DNA of 42,686 nucleotides from Acidobacteriota bacterium (lineage in GTDB: Bacteria; Acidobacteriota; Blastocatellia; Pyrinomonadales; Pyrinomonadaceae), in assembly GCA_019242475.1 (NCBI GenBank), contig JAFAVK010000062.1, positions 1 through 42,686 of the forward strand, written 5' to 3'. The number at the start of each line of letters is the position of its first letter. Position 1 is the first letter of the stretch. The notes below the pieces were generated by a model, which saw only the letters and a list, made by a program, of their open reading frames with translations, was not told where the DNA came from and did not search any database. The position numbers and the translations under genes were made by a program. Positions 1 to 9,425 of this stretch are shown here, in pieces.

Positions 1-2
1 CC

Positions 3-1082
3 ACGACCCAGAGCGTGCTGCGCGCGCCCGCCGAAATCGAATACGCCGGTGAACTCGCGGCGCTTGCGCGGGCCGACGCGCACCCGCGCCCGGCGCAGTG
101 GAAGCTGTCGCCGTGGGCCGTCGCCACGTACGTGCTCGGCGGCACGCTGGACGACGGTACGACGATCGTGCCGAAGTATTTCGGCGACCGACGATTGGTC
201 GAGATCGCGATCGCAACGCTTGCCACCGACCGCGCGCTGCTGCTGCTCGGGCTGCCGGGCACCGCGAAGAGCTGGCTGTCGGAGCATTTGGCGGCGGCCA
301 TCTCGGGCGACTCGCGGCTGGTCGTGCAAGGCACCGCGGGCACGAGCGAAGAGACGCTGCGCTACGGCTGGAACTACGCGCGGCTGCTTGCCGAAGGCCC
401 GTCGCAGAACGCGATCGTGCCGAGTCCCGTGCTGCGCGGCATGCGCGAAGGCCGCATCGTGCGCGTCGAGGAGCTCACGCGCATCCCCGCCGACGTGCAG
501 GACGCATTGATCTCGATCCTGTCGGAGAAAACGCTGCCGATCCCCGAGCTCGACGCGGAGATCGACGCCGTGCAAGGCTTCAACGTCATCGCGACCGCGA
601 ACGACCGCGACCGCGGCGTCAACGAGCTGTCGAGCGCGCTCAAGCGCCGCTTCAACACGGTCGTCCTCCCGCTGCCCGAGACGATTGAAGAAGAGGTCGA
701 GATCGTGCGGTTCCGCGTCGAGGAGATCGGCCGCGCGCTGGAGCTGCCCGCCGAGCCGCCCGCGCTCGAAGAGATCCGCCGGGTCGTGACCATCTTCCGC
801 GAGCTGCGCGAGGGCAAGACCGAAGACGGGAAGACGAAGCTCAAGAGCCCGACGGGGACGCTCTCGACGGCGGAAGCGATCTCCGTCATCAACAACGGGC
901 TGGCGATGGCCGCGCACTTCGGCGACGGTCGTTTGACGGCGCACGACCTCGCGTCGAGCGTCGTCGGCGCGGTGGTCAAAGACCCCGTGCAGGACAGGAC
1001 GGTCTGGCGCGAGTACCTTGAGACGGTCGTCAAGGAGCGGCAGGGCTGGAAAGACCTCTACCGCGCCTGCCGCGAACTATGA
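3..1082 (+). CDS. MoxR-family AAA+ ATPase (YehL-like), 5' end at or beyond window edge
   Basis: The reading frame is open from base 3, so the true start is probably just outside the window; a GTG at 15 is the only start inside it. Numbered from that GTG, Walker A is GLPGTAKS at about 79-86, a Walker-B-like strand RIVRVEEL follows at about 145, then a sensor-1-like VIATAND and an arginine-finger region LKRRF. This is the MoxR branch of AAA+ ATPases, which usually work with a von Willebrand A partner as a chaperone-like remodelling machine. The stop codon overlaps the ATG of the DUF5682 gene (ATGA), and a vWA gene follows, so the three look like one operon. The set resembles E. coli yehL-yehM-yehP; that comparison is from memory of family content, and the cellular target is unknown. 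Confidence 0.85.
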   Translation, partial: TTQSVLRAPAEIEYAGELAALARADAHPRPAQWKLSPWAVATYVLGGTLDDGTTIVPKYFGDRRLVEIAIATLATDRALLLLGLPGTAKSWLSEHLAAAISGDSRLVVQGTAGTSEETLRYGWNYARLLAEGPSQNAIVPSPVLRGMREGRIVRVEELTRIPADVQDALISILSEKTLPIPELDAEIDAVQGFNVIATANDRDRGVNELSSALKRRFNTVVLPLPETIEEEVEIVRFRVEEIGRALELPAEPPALEEIRRVVTIFRELREGKTEDGKTKLKSPTGTLSTAEAISVINNGLAMAAHFGDGRLTAHDLASSVVGAVVKDPVQDRTVWREYLETVVKERQGWKDLYRACREL

Positions 1083-3316
1083 GCGTCACGGTCTTCGGCA
1101 TCAGGCATCACGGGCCGGGCTCCGCGCGGAGCGTCGGGGCGGCGCTGCGCGAGCTGAAGCCGGACGCGGTGCTCGTCGAAGGCCCGCCCGACGCCGACGA
1201 ACTGCTCGCGCTCGCCGCTCATGCATCCATGCGCCCGCCCGTGGCGCTGCTCGTCTACCCGCCCGACGAGCCGAAGCGCGGCGCCTTCTTCCCCTTCGCC
1301 GAGTTCTCGCCCGAGTGGCAGGCGATACGTTACGCCCTTGAAATGGAAGTCCCGGTGCGCTTCATGGACTTACCCCAAGCCGTCCAGCTCGCGCTGCACG
1401 AGCCCACCGAGGAAAGCCCCGACCCGAAGACCGAGACTCAACCTGAAACTCTGCGCCAAGACCCTCTGCGCCTCGTCGCGGAGGCGGCCGGCTACGGCGA
1501 CGGCGAGCTGTGGTGGGAGCAGTTGGTCGAGGAGCGCCGCGACGGCCGCGACCTCTTCGCGGCACTCCTCGAACTGATGGCGGCGCTCCGCGAAGAGACG
1601 GCAAAGGACACGACTTCGGCCGACAGGAAGGAGGCGCTGCGCGAGGCGCACATGCGGCAGACGATCCGCCGCGCGGAGCGTGAGGGCTTCGGGCGCATCG
1701 CCGCCGTCTGCGGCGCGTGGCACGCGCCCGCGCTCTCGCCGAACATTTCTTCGGAGCGCGAGGACGCGGCGCTCCTCAAAGGTCTCCCCAGACGAAAGGT
1801 GGCGGCCACATGGGCGCCGTGGACTTACGGCCGCCTGACCTACCGGAGCGGGTACGGCTCGGGCGTCCAGTCGCCCGGCTACTACCAGTACCTCTGGTCG
1901 GCGCCGGCCAACGTCACCGCGAGCTGGATGGCGCGGGTCGCGCAGCTCCTGCGCGGCGAGGACATGGACGCCTCTTCCGCGAGCGTCATCGAGGCCGTCC
2001 GCCTCGCCGAAGCGCTCGCAGCTTTGCGCGGGCGGCCCGTGCCGGGGCTCTCCGAGTTGAACGACGCGACGCGGGCGGTGCTCTGCTTCGGGGACGACAC
2101 GCCGCTCCGGCTCGTCGCGGAGAAGCTGATCGTCGGCGAGACTCTGGGAGAAGTCCCCGAGGAGACGCCGGGCTCCCCGCTTCAGCAAGACCTGAGTCGG
2201 GCACAGAAGAGACTCCGTCTGCGGCCGGAGGCGAGCGAACGCATCCTCGATTTAGATTTACGCAAGCCGAACGACCTCGAACGCAGTCGCCTGCTCCACC
2301 GCCTGCGGCTGCTCGGCGTCCCCTGGGGTCTCGTGGAGCGCGCCCGCGGCAAGGGCACGTTCCGAGAGGTGTGGCGGCTGCGCTGGGTGCCGGAGCTGAC
2401 CGTGGCCCTCATCGAGGCGGGCACACGGGGGAACACGATACGTGACGCGGCCACCGCTTTCGCCCTCGAACAGGCCGCGCGCACGCAGGAGCTGCCCGGC
2501 CTGACCGCCCTCGTCGAGCAGACTCTCCTGGCCGACCTCGCCGAGGCCGTGGGCGGCGTCGTCAAGCGCCTACAGGAGGTGGCGACCCTGTCCGGCGACA
2601 TCCCGCACGCGATGGACGCGCTCGCGCCGCTCGCGAGCGTGCTGCGCTACGGGAGCGTGCGGCAGACCGACACGCGGCTCGTCCGCACGGTCGTCGATGG
2701 GCTCATCACGCGCGTCGCCATCGGGCTGCCCGACGCGTGCGCGTCGCTGGGCGACGAGGCGGCCGAGGAGATGTACCCGCGTCTCGTCGCGGTGAACGGC
2801 GCTGTCGTCACGCTGAAGGACGAGGGCCACCAAGCCCTCTGGCACTCGACGCTCAAAGGCATGGCCGACCAGCGGCAGTTGCACGGACTCATCGCCGGGC
2901 GTTGCTGCCGCATCCTCTTCGACCAGCGCTTGCTGACCGCGGAAGAAGCCTCGACGAAAGTCGGGCTCGCACTCTCGCACGCGGGCGAGCCCGAGCAGGC
3001 GGCCCGCTGGGTGGACGGCTTCCTGCGCGGGAGCGGGCTCGTGCTGCTGCACAGCCCCGCGCTGTGGGAGATTCTCGACGGGTGGGTCGCCTCCCTCAAG
3101 CCCGACCTCTTCACACGTCTCCTCCCGCTGCTGCGCCGGACGTTCTCGACCTTCCCCGCGCCCGAGCGCCGCCAGATGGGCGAGCGCGCACGCAAAGGCC
3201 CGGCGGTGCACGCGCAAGGCTCCTCGGCCGCGCAAGACGACGACGTTGACGTGGCGCGGGCGGACAAGGTGCTCCCGCTCTGCGCCAGCCTGCTCGGCAT
3301 CGAACTGGCCGGTTAA
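1079..3316 (+). CDS. DUF5682 family protein (YehM-like), middle gene of MoxR-vWA cassette
   Basis: A 745-residue cytoplasmic protein with no signal peptide or membrane segment. It begins MSVTVFGIRHHGPGSARSV, followed by a beta-strand-like VLVEGPPDA at about 32-40, and near residue 210 has RIAAVCGAWHAPAL. Paired His near the N-terminus, an acidic 'EGPPDA' strand and a 'GAxH' strand recall the TraB/ChaN/EreA-type fold; this link is my inference. The rest is helical and Arg/Leu-rich, as in solenoid-like helical regions. The ATG overlaps the ATPase stop (ATGA), indicating translational coupling. The family is known mainly from its constant association with MoxR ATPases and vWA proteins, and no biochemical function is established. 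A 34-bp palindrome and a 21-bp tandem array lie just after the stop. Confidence 0.8.
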   Translation: MSVTVFGIRHHGPGSARSVGAALRELKPDAVLVEGPPDADELLALAAHASMRPPVALLVYPPDEPKRGAFFPFAEFSPEWQAIRYALEMEVPVRFMDLPQAVQLALHEPTEESPDPKTETQPETLRQDPLRLVAEAAGYGDGELWWEQLVEERRDGRDLFAALLELMAALREETAKDTTSADRKEALREAHMRQTIRRAEREGFGRIAAVCGAWHAPALSPNISSEREDAALLKGLPRRKVAATWAPWTYGRLTYRSGYGSGVQSPGYYQYLWSAPANVTASWMARVAQLLRGEDMDASSASVIEAVRLAEALAALRGRPVPGLSELNDATRAVLCFGDDTPLRLVAEKLIVGETLGEVPEETPGSPLQQDLSRAQKRLRLRPEASERILDLDLRKPNDLERSRLLHRLRLLGVPWGLVERARGKGTFREVWRLRWVPELTVALIEAGTRGNTIRDAATAFALEQAARTQELPGLTALVEQTLLADLAEAVGGVVKRLQEVATLSGDIPHAMDALAPLASVLRYGSVRQTDTRLVRTVVDGLITRVAIGLPDACASLGDEAAEEMYPRLVAVNGAVVTLKDEGHQALWHSTLKGMADQRQLHGLIAGRCCRILFDQRLLTAEEASTKVGLALSHAGEPEQAARWVDGFLRGSGLVLLHSPALWEILDGWVASLKPDLFTRLLPLLRRTFSTFPAPERRQMGERARKGPAVHAQGSSAAQDDDVDVARADKVLPLCASLLGIELAG

Positions 3317-3344
3317 TGTGACAAAGGAAGAGTTCGCCGCAGAG

Positions 3345-3378
3345 ACAACGCCACTGCGACGCGTCGCAGTGGCGTTGT
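3345..3378. repeat. 34-bp perfect palindrome
   Basis: Bases 3345-3361 are the exact reverse complement of 3362-3378, with centre GACGCGTC. It lies 29 bases after the DUF5682 stop and its right half runs into the first unit of the 21-bp array. As RNA it would form a long hairpin with almost no loop. No T-tract follows, so it is not a standard terminator; it could be a protein-binding dyad or a cruciform-forming site. Confidence 0.9.
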
Positions 3379-3534
3379 GACGCCTTACAATGGCGTTGTG
3401 ACGCCTCACAATGGCGATGTGTCGCATCGCAATAGCGTTGTGTCGCATCGCAACGGCGTTGCGACGCGTCGCAATAGCGTTGCGGCGGGGCGTAGCGGCG
3501 TTGCGAGCGGCGGGGAAGGCTTTGCGAGGGGGCG
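3367..3534. repeat. 21-bp tandem repeat array 1 (about 8 units)
   Basis: Seven clear units start at 3367, 3388, 3409, 3430, 3451, 3472 and 3493, and a decayed eighth starts at 3514. Early units contain the small inverted repeat GGCGT-TGTG-ACGCC; later ones contain TTGCGACGCGTCGCAA. The units drift gradually along the array, as expected for stepwise duplication. Since 21 is a multiple of 3, the frame stays open: on the plus strand it joins the vWA frame and would encode seven-residue repeats such as IALCRIA. I treat it as non-coding because a good ribosome binding site and ATG follow at 3543. Confidence 0.9.
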
Positions 3535-3542
3535 AATTGACA

Positions 3543-4709
3543 ATGACTGAGACCGACGAAAGACTGCGACGCTGGCGTCTCGTCCTCGGCGGCGAAGGGG
3601 CGGACGGGACGGGCTTCACCCTCGGGGGCGCTGACCTCCGGATGGATCGCGCGCTCGGGGCGCTCTACGACGCCGCGCCCGGCGGGGGTTCGAAACGAGG
3701 CGCGGGCCTGGGCGCGTCGGCGCCGAACATCGCGCGCTGGCTCGGCGACATCCGCGAATACTTTCCCGCCCCCGTGGTGCGCGTCATGCAACAGGACGCG
3801 CTGGAGCGGCTCGGGCTCAAGCGGATGCTGCTGGAGCCGGAGCTGCTTCAGGCCGTCGAGCCGGACGTGCACCTCGTCGCGACGCTCCTCTCTCTGAGCC
3901 GCGTCATGCCGAACAGGACGCGCGACACCGCCCGCGCGGTCGTGCGCAAGGTCGTGGAGGATTTGGAGCGCCGGCTCGCGAACCCCCTGCGGCAGGCCGT
4001 GTTGGGGAGCCTCAACCGCTCCGCCCGCACCCGCCGCCCGCGCCACAACGAGATCGACTGGCACCGGACGATCCGCGCCAACCTCAAGCACTACCAGCCC
4101 CGTTACAAGACGGTCATCCCCGAGCGCCGCGTCGGCTTCGGCCGCAAGACGGCGGCGCTGCGCGACATCATCCTCTGCGTTGACCAGAGCGGTTCGATGG
4201 CTCCGTCCGTCATCTACTCAAGCATCATGGCGGCGGTGCTGGCCTCCGTCCGCTCCGTGAAGACCTCGATGGTCGTGTTCGACACGTCGGTCGTGGATTT
4301 GACCCACATGTTGGCCGACCCGGTCGAGGTGCTCTTCGGCACGCAGCTCGGCGGCGGCACCGACATCAACCGGGCGCTCTCATACTGCCAGGGACTCGTG
4401 CGCGCGCCCTACGACACCATCCTCGTCCTCGTCAGCGACCTCTACGAAGGCGGCAACCATGAGGAGCTGCTCAAGAGGGCGGCGAGCATCGTAGCCAGCG
4501 GGGCGCAGTTGATAACGCTCCTGGCGCTCGACGACCGCGGCGCGCCGAGTCACGACCACCACACGGCGGCGCGCTTCTCGGCGCTGGGCATCCCCTGCTT
4601 CGCCTGCACGCCGGAACTCTTCCCGGAACTGATGGCCGCGGCCATCTCGCGCAGAGACCTGTCCCGTTGGGCGGCGGCGAACGGCGTCGTCACCACGCGG
4701 CCGGCCTGA
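3543..4709 (+). CDS. von Willebrand factor A domain protein (YehP-like), third gene of MoxR-DUF5682-vWA cassette
   Basis: A 388-residue protein. The N-terminal half is helical with no recognised motif. The C-terminal half is a vWA domain with MIDAS motif DQSGSM at about residues 215-220, the conserved Thr in GGGTDIN, and the third metal loop LVSDLYEGG. These bind a divalent cation in vWA proteins that partner MoxR ATPases. I chose the ATG at 3543 because GAGGGGG lies about 10 bases upstream; an in-frame extension to 3411 would translate the 21-bp repeat array. It reads in the same direction as the ATPase and DUF5682 genes, 226 bases downstream, and the palindrome and array in that gap may tune its expression relative to them. 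Confidence 0.85.
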   Translation: MTETDERLRRWRLVLGGEGADGTGFTLGGADLRMDRALGALYDAAPGGGSKRGAGLGASAPNIARWLGDIREYFPAPVVRVMQQDALERLGLKRMLLEPELLQAVEPDVHLVATLLSLSRVMPNRTRDTARAVVRKVVEDLERRLANPLRQAVLGSLNRSARTRRPRHNEIDWHRTIRANLKHYQPRYKTVIPERRVGFGRKTAALRDIILCVDQSGSMAPSVIYSSIMAAVLASVRSVKTSMVVFDTSVVDLTHMLADPVEVLFGTQLGGGTDINRALSYCQGLVRAPYDTILVLVSDLYEGGNHEELLKRAASIVASGAQLITLLALDDRGAPSHDHHTAARFSALGIPCFACTPELFPELMAAAISRRDLSRWAAANGVVTTRPA

Positions 4710-4743
4710 GTCGTCGCCCGGAGGGACGCGTGCGGACTCGGGT

Positions 4744-7176
4744 TTACTCGTCCCTGAGCGCCGCGAGCGGGTCGATGCGCACGGCCCTGCGCGCGGGCAC
4801 GTAGGCGGCCAGGAGCGCGACGAAGACCAGAAGGGCGCAGACCAACAGGAAGGCCGTCGGGTCGGTCGCCGACACGCCGTAGAGCATGCTCGACAGCACG
4901 CGCGTCAAACCGAGCGCACACGCCGCGCCCAACGCGACCCCGACGAGCACGGGCTTGAGCCCCTGACCCAACACCAGAAGTAGTACGTCTCGCGTCTGCG
5001 CGCCGAGCGCCATCCGCAGCCCTATCTCCCGCGTGCGGCGGGCGACGGTGTATGCGACCACGCCGTAGATGCCGACCGCGGCAAGAACAAGCGCCAGCAG
5101 CGAGAAGAGCCCGAACAGCGTCGCCGAGAATTGCCGGCGCGCCAGAGACGCGGAGACCAGCTCGTCCATGCTGCGCGCCTGATAGACGGGCTGCCCGGCG
5201 TCAACGTCCAGGACTTCGTGACGAAGCGACGCCGCGAGGCCGAGCGGCTCCTGCTCGGTGCGCACGAAGAGCGTGGCCTCGTTGTTGAAGCCCGCGTAAT
5301 AAAGTTCCGGCTGCGGCTGCGCGTCCAGGCCGAGGTCTCTCACGTCGGCGACGACCCCGACGATTTGCACGGGCGTCGGGTTCTTGCTGAGGACGTTCAT
5401 CAGGACGTTTCTTCCGACGGGGTCTTGGCCGGGGAAGTACTGGCGCGCCATCGTCTCGTTGATGACGAAGTAGAAGTTTTTCGTGTCCGCGAGGTCTGCG
5501 TCGGTCAAAAGCCTTCCGCGCTTGAGAGGGATTCCCATCAACTCGAAGTAGCCCGGGCTTACGCCGCGAAGCTGCGCGACCGGATACTGTCCCGCTTCGG
5601 GCGCGGGCGCGCCTTCGACCGCGAAGCGCGACTGTGCGTGAGTCGGGGTGAACGGGGTGGCGTTGCTCGCCGCGACGCCTTTAACCCCGGGCAGCGCCGC
5701 GACCTTCGTCATCAGTCGCTGGTAAAAATCGTCTACCTGTTCGGGCTGCGCATACTTCGACTCGGGGAGCGACAGGCGCACCGTCAGCAGGTGGTCTGTG
5801 CGGAACCCCGGATCGACCTCCGACAGGTGTCGGAAAGTCTTTATCAACAACCCCGCGCCGACGAGCACGACGACTGCCAACGCCACTTCGCCGATGACGA
5901 GCAGGTGGCGCGTCTTGCGTCGCCCGGCGTATATCGAACCTCTCCCCTCACTTTTCAGCGCCTCGTTCAAATCAGTCTTCGACGATTGCAGCGCCGGGGG
6001 CAGTCCGAAAAGGAGGCCGGTCAGGCACGCGACCAGCAGCGTGAAGCCGAACACGCGCAGGTCGAGTCCGACCAGCCCGATGCCCGGCGACTGACTTTCG
6101 ACGACCGCGGGCAGCAACGCGCGCAGCGCGGGAACCGTCCAGGCGGCCAGCAGCAGTCCGAGGCCGCCGCCCAGGAAGGAGAGCAGAAGGCTTTCGGTCA
6201 GGAACTGTCTTACCAGTCGTGCGCGGCCCGCGCCGAGCGCCGCGCGGATTGCGACCTCCTTCTGCCTCGCCGCGGCCCGCGCGAGAAGGATGTCTGCGAC
6301 GTTGGCGCACGCGATGAGCAGGACGAGGCCGATGGTTCCGAGAAGTACCCAGAGCGCCGTCCTCACGTCGCCGACGAACTGTTCACTGAGCGGCGCGAGC
6401 GCCACGCCGAGCGTCTTGTTGGTCGCCGGATAAGACTGCCGGAGTCTCTGCGAGATGGTCTCGACCTCCGCGCGCGCCTCCTGCTCCGTGACGCCGGGTC
6501 TGAGACGCGCGACCACGGAGACCGGATGGAACACGCGGCTCGTCATGTCCGTGTCGGACAGGTTCGAGAGCGGAATCCAGATGTCGCTGCCGAAGGGAAA
6601 CTGTTTGCCGCGCCCCATGACGCCGACCACTGTAAAACTCTCGCCGTTGAGCTGGATCGCCCTGCCGAGAATGCCCGGGTCGGAAGAGAAGCGGCGACGC
6701 CAGAGCGAGTCGCTGAGTATCGCCACACGGGCCTGTCCGGGCTTGTCCTCTTCGGGAAGAAAATTTCTGCCGAGCGCGGGGCCGACGCCCAGCAGCGGGA
6801 AAAGGCTCTGCGACGCGAGCGTGCCCTCCAACTGCTCGGGCTCGCCGCCGCCCGAGAGCACGAACTTCTTGTAGCCGTTGAACGAGTAGGCCGCCACGGC
6901 GCTGAAGGAATGGCTCTGGTCGCGGAAGTCCTGAAAGTCGGGCACGGAGGCTTCGAGCCGGGGGATTTCGGGATGCGTCTCGTCGATGGTGACGAGCCCG
7001 TCCGGGTCTTGAAAGGGCAGCGGGCGCAGGAGCAGCGCGTTGACGACACTGAAGACGGCAACGTTCGCGCCGATGCCTAACGCCAGCGACAGGACGGCGA
7101 CGGCCGTCGTCCAGGGGTTCTTGCGAATCATCCGAAACCCGTAACGCACGTCGTCGAGCAACGTCTTAAAAATCAT
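4744..7176 (-). CDS. ABC transporter permease of ADOP type (MacB/FtsX-like, duplicated)
   Basis: An 810-residue inner-membrane protein. It starts [21 protein letters not shown], the typical ADOP opening, followed by the first membrane segment ([20 protein letters not shown]). A MacB-type periplasmic core domain (about 50-245) and an FtsX permease block (about 280-400) follow, then a second copy: linker and membrane segment near 425, periplasmic domain to about 650, and a final FtsX block with [20 protein letters not shown]. It ends in the usual [21 protein letters not shown] tail. The family is abundant in Acidobacteriota and often lacks a neighbouring ATPase gene; none is seen here. The substrate is unknown. 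It converges with the vWA gene, with only 34 bases between them. Confidence 0.92.
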   Translation of the reverse strand: MIFKTLLDDVRYGFRMIRKNPWTTAVAVLSLALGIGANVAVFSVVNALLLRPLPFQDPDGLVTIDETHPEIPRLEASVPDFQDFRDQSHSFSAVAAYSFNGYKKFVLSGGGEPEQLEGTLASQSLFPLLGVGPALGRNFLPEEDKPGQARVAILSDSLWRRRFSSDPGILGRAIQLNGESFTVVGVMGRGKQFPFGSDIWIPLSNLSDTDMTSRVFHPVSVVARLRPGVTEQEARAEVETISQRLRQSYPATNKTLGVALAPLSEQFVGDVRTALWVLLGTIGLVLLIACANVADILLARAAARQKEVAIRAALGAGRARLVRQFLTESLLLSFLGGGLGLLLAAWTVPALRALLPAVVESQSPGIGLVGLDLRVFGFTLLVACLTGLLFGLPPALQSSKTDLNEALKSEGRGSIYAGRRKTRHLLVIGEVALAVVVLVGAGLLIKTFRHLSEVDPGFRTDHLLTVRLSLPESKYAQPEQVDDFYQRLMTKVAALPGVKGVAASNATPFTPTHAQSRFAVEGAPAPEAGQYPVAQLRGVSPGYFELMGIPLKRGRLLTDADLADTKNFYFVINETMARQYFPGQDPVGRNVLMNVLSKNPTPVQIVGVVADVRDLGLDAQPQPELYYAGFNNEATLFVRTEQEPLGLAASLRHEVLDVDAGQPVYQARSMDELVSASLARRQFSATLFGLFSLLALVLAAVGIYGVVAYTVARRTREIGLRMALGAQTRDVLLLVLGQGLKPVLVGVALGAACALGLTRVLSSMLYGVSATDPTAFLLVCALLVFVALLAAYVPARRAVRIDPLAALRDE

Positions 7177-7346
7177 CTCACATACGCTCCTTTGAACATG
7201 CCGCCGGCTTAAGACCCGTGAAGATTGGAGAATGTTTTCTACGTCGTTAAGCCGTCAAACGTTTCACGCGGGTCGCGCCGTCCGACGCGGGGGATAAGAG
7301 AACGAAAGCTCGTACAAACGTGCCCCGCGCCCGCGACCCGGCCGGT

Positions 7347-9140
7347 TCAGAAGCGGAGGATGGTGTCGAACTGCAAGCGCGTCAGCGTGCGGTTGAGCGA
7401 GCCGGCCGGCGTCTGGCCGAAGGCGCCGAGCAAGCCCGTCGGCCGCTGCGTGAAGAAGCCCGTGAACGTCAGCGTGACCCGCGGGTCGAGCGCGTAGCCG
7501 GCGAAGATGCGGTGGACGCGCATGTCCGTCGAGAGCCCGAGGTCGCTCCCGTTGAAGGGCGAGAGGACGGCGTCCTTCTCGGCGCGGATGAACGTGTAAT
7601 TAAAGAAGGCGTCGCCGCGCGCGATCTTGTCCACCGGCACGCGCAAAAGGTCTTTGCCGACCTGGAACTCGGCCCAGTAGCCCTGCCCCTGGTCGTTCGG
7701 CAGCAGCACGTCCGCCCCGTTCGCCCCGGCCGTCACCACGTCGTGCGTCTGCGTGTTCGTCACGAAGTCGAAGAGGAGCATGACGGGCCACTTCTGGCTG
7801 CGGGTGACGTCGGCGCGCGCGATGAGGTCTACGAGGTTGTAGCCCGACGAGAGGCGGCCGTCGCGGTTGACCGCGTTCGTGTTCGCGAGCGAGAGCCCGA
7901 GGTTCCCGTTGCCCGCGACGAGCAGGTCGCGCGGGACGGAGACCTGCGTCGTGACGGTGCGCGCCGGGGTCGTGCCCGAGGCGGGGATGACGACCGTGAC
8001 GGGGAACTGGATGTTCGTGCCGAAGACCTGCGCCGGCGTGACGAACTGCGTGCCGGAGAAGTAGAGGTCGGCGGCCGAGAGGTTGAGCGCGACGTGCTTC
8101 GAGGCGATTTGTGTGCGCGCCTGCGCGCCGTAGAGTGCGAGGTCGCGCCCGGCGCGCCCCGAGGCGGAGAGGTCAACGTGCCCGTCCGCGCCGAGCACGA
8201 AGGCCGAGTTGCGTTCGAGCATCGGCAGCTGCCACGCGACGAGGCCGAAGTTCTTGAAGGCCGACTTCTTGAAGGCGCGCGTGTAGCTCTCGCTCGCGCC
8301 CTCGACCGAGATGTCGTTGTCCCACGTCAGCTCGGTGCGCGTCCAGGGCGTGTCGAACTTGCCCGCCTGCACCTGGAAGCCGGGGAGCGCCTTCGGCTTG
8401 TAGGTGAAGTACGCCTGGTCGAGCCCGACCGGCTTGCGCGTGAAGAAGTCGGTGAGCGTCGTGTTCGTCGAGATCATGTCGGCGAAGTTGCCGGTGGCGA
8501 GGCGCAGGCCCCACTCGAACTCGTCGCCGACCTTCCCGCGCACGCCGAAGCGCGCGCGCAGCCGCAGCCGCTGGCGCGTCGTGAGCGGGTTGCCGAGCAC
8601 GGCCGGGTTCTCGCTCGACGCCGACAGGTTCTCCTGCCCGTAGAAGGCTTCGTAGCGGAAGCGCATGTCGCCGAAGAAGGTCATCGAGCCGAGCTGTTTG
8701 GAGACCGCGTCGGCCGTCTTCTCGGCGCGCGCGACGCGTGCTTCGAGCCCTTCGGGCTGCTTCGCGTTCGCGGCCGCCTGCGGCCCGGCGGGCGCCGCCA
8801 GGCCCGCGCCCGAGTAGGCCGCATCGCGCACGACGGCCGGGTCGTTGCGGCCGCCCGCCGCGAGCCGCTCGGCGTCCTCGACGCGCGTGCGCAGGTCATT
8901 GATGAGGCGCGACTGTTCTTTGACGGCCGCGCGGAGCTGCTCGATCTCCTCGCGCTGCGCGTGCAACTGTCGCTCGACCTCTTCGAGCGCGAAGAGGCTC
9001 CCCGAAGTCTTCGCCTCGGGCGAGGCGGCGGGCGTCGCGGGTTTCTCCGCCGGGTCGGCCGCCGTTTGCGCGCGGGCGCCCGCGAGCGGGAAGGCGGCGA
9101 GCGCGGCGAGCGCGCACGCGCGTAGAATCAACTGGCGCAT
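7347..9140 (-). CDS. Putative outer-membrane porin with N-terminal coiled coil
   Basis: About 597 residues. A signal peptide (MRQLILRACALAALAAFPLAGARAQ, cleaved after ARA or AQ) is followed by a Pro/Ala linker. A coiled coil at about 50-100 (LEEVERQLHAQREEIEQLR) may reach toward peptidoglycan. The remainder is a beta-barrel-like domain with alternating aromatic strands such as FFGDMRFRYEAFYGQ. The last residues are LQFDTILRF, and a terminal Phe is the usual outer-membrane barrel signal. I start at 9140 rather than the ATG nine bases upstream, because AAAGG sits about 8 bases before the second ATG but directly abuts the first. It resembles the 'putative porin' family, probably for diffusion of small solutes. 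There is about 170 bases of non-coding sequence before the permease gene. Confidence 0.85.
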   Translation of the reverse strand: MRQLILRACALAALAAFPLAGARAQTAADPAEKPATPAASPEAKTSGSLFALEEVERQLHAQREEIEQLRAAVKEQSRLINDLRTRVEDAERLAAGGRNDPAVVRDAAYSGAGLAAPAGPQAAANAKQPEGLEARVARAEKTADAVSKQLGSMTFFGDMRFRYEAFYGQENLSASSENPAVLGNPLTTRQRLRLRARFGVRGKVGDEFEWGLRLATGNFADMISTNTTLTDFFTRKPVGLDQAYFTYKPKALPGFQVQAGKFDTPWTRTELTWDNDISVEGASESYTRAFKKSAFKNFGLVAWQLPMLERNSAFVLGADGHVDLSASGRAGRDLALYGAQARTQIASKHVALNLSAADLYFSGTQFVTPAQVFGTNIQFPVTVVIPASGTTPARTVTTQVSVPRDLLVAGNGNLGLSLANTNAVNRDGRLSSGYNLVDLIARADVTRSQKWPVMLLFDFVTNTQTHDVVTAGANGADVLLPNDQGQGYWAEFQVGKDLLRVPVDKIARGDAFFNYTFIRAEKDAVLSPFNGSDLGLSTDMRVHRIFAGYALDPRVTLTFTGFFTQRPTGLLGAFGQTPAGSLNRTLTRLQFDTILRF

Positions 9141-9356
9141 AAGAATCATCCTTTCGGTGAAGAGTCATCCCACCAACAACCGAGCCCCGCGGGAAGGCTA
9201 GAAACATTTATGCAGAAGCCGGCACGTCATGAACCCTATATCACATACCGCTGAACGGAAGGTTACGCGGAGCTTAACAAATAACGGCGCGGAGCGGCGG
9301 ATTACGGCGCGCCTTCAGTTAACTAACCTCTAACTTCTAGCCACTTCCTGCCCCCG

Positions 9357-9385
9357 TTGTCACCCCCGGGCTTTGCATGTAGAAT
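9357..9385 (+). promoter_or_regulatory. Sigma-70-type promoter for the cyclase gene
   Basis: A -35 box TTGTCA (9357-9362) and a -10 box TAGAAT (9380-9385) are separated by exactly 17 bases. Transcription would start near 9392, about 34 bases before the cyclase ATG at 9426. Confidence 0.65.
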
Positions 9386-9425
9386 CCGCGTCAGAGTACA
9401 CCTCCCTGACAGGGTCTCGGCTCTT

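Noticed and set aside
3411..3542. N-terminal extension of the vWA protein through array 1
   Set aside because: A good ribosome binding site precedes ATG 3543 and the extension would be pure repeat.
5131..7080. 649-codon plus-strand frame opposite the ADOP permease
   Set aside because: Shadow of a clearly recognised gene, with Arg/Glu-rich low-complexity translation and no start signal.
9141..9149. Upstream ATG (MILMRQ) for the porin
   Set aside because: The AAAGG box would abut it; the second ATG at 9140 has normal spacing.
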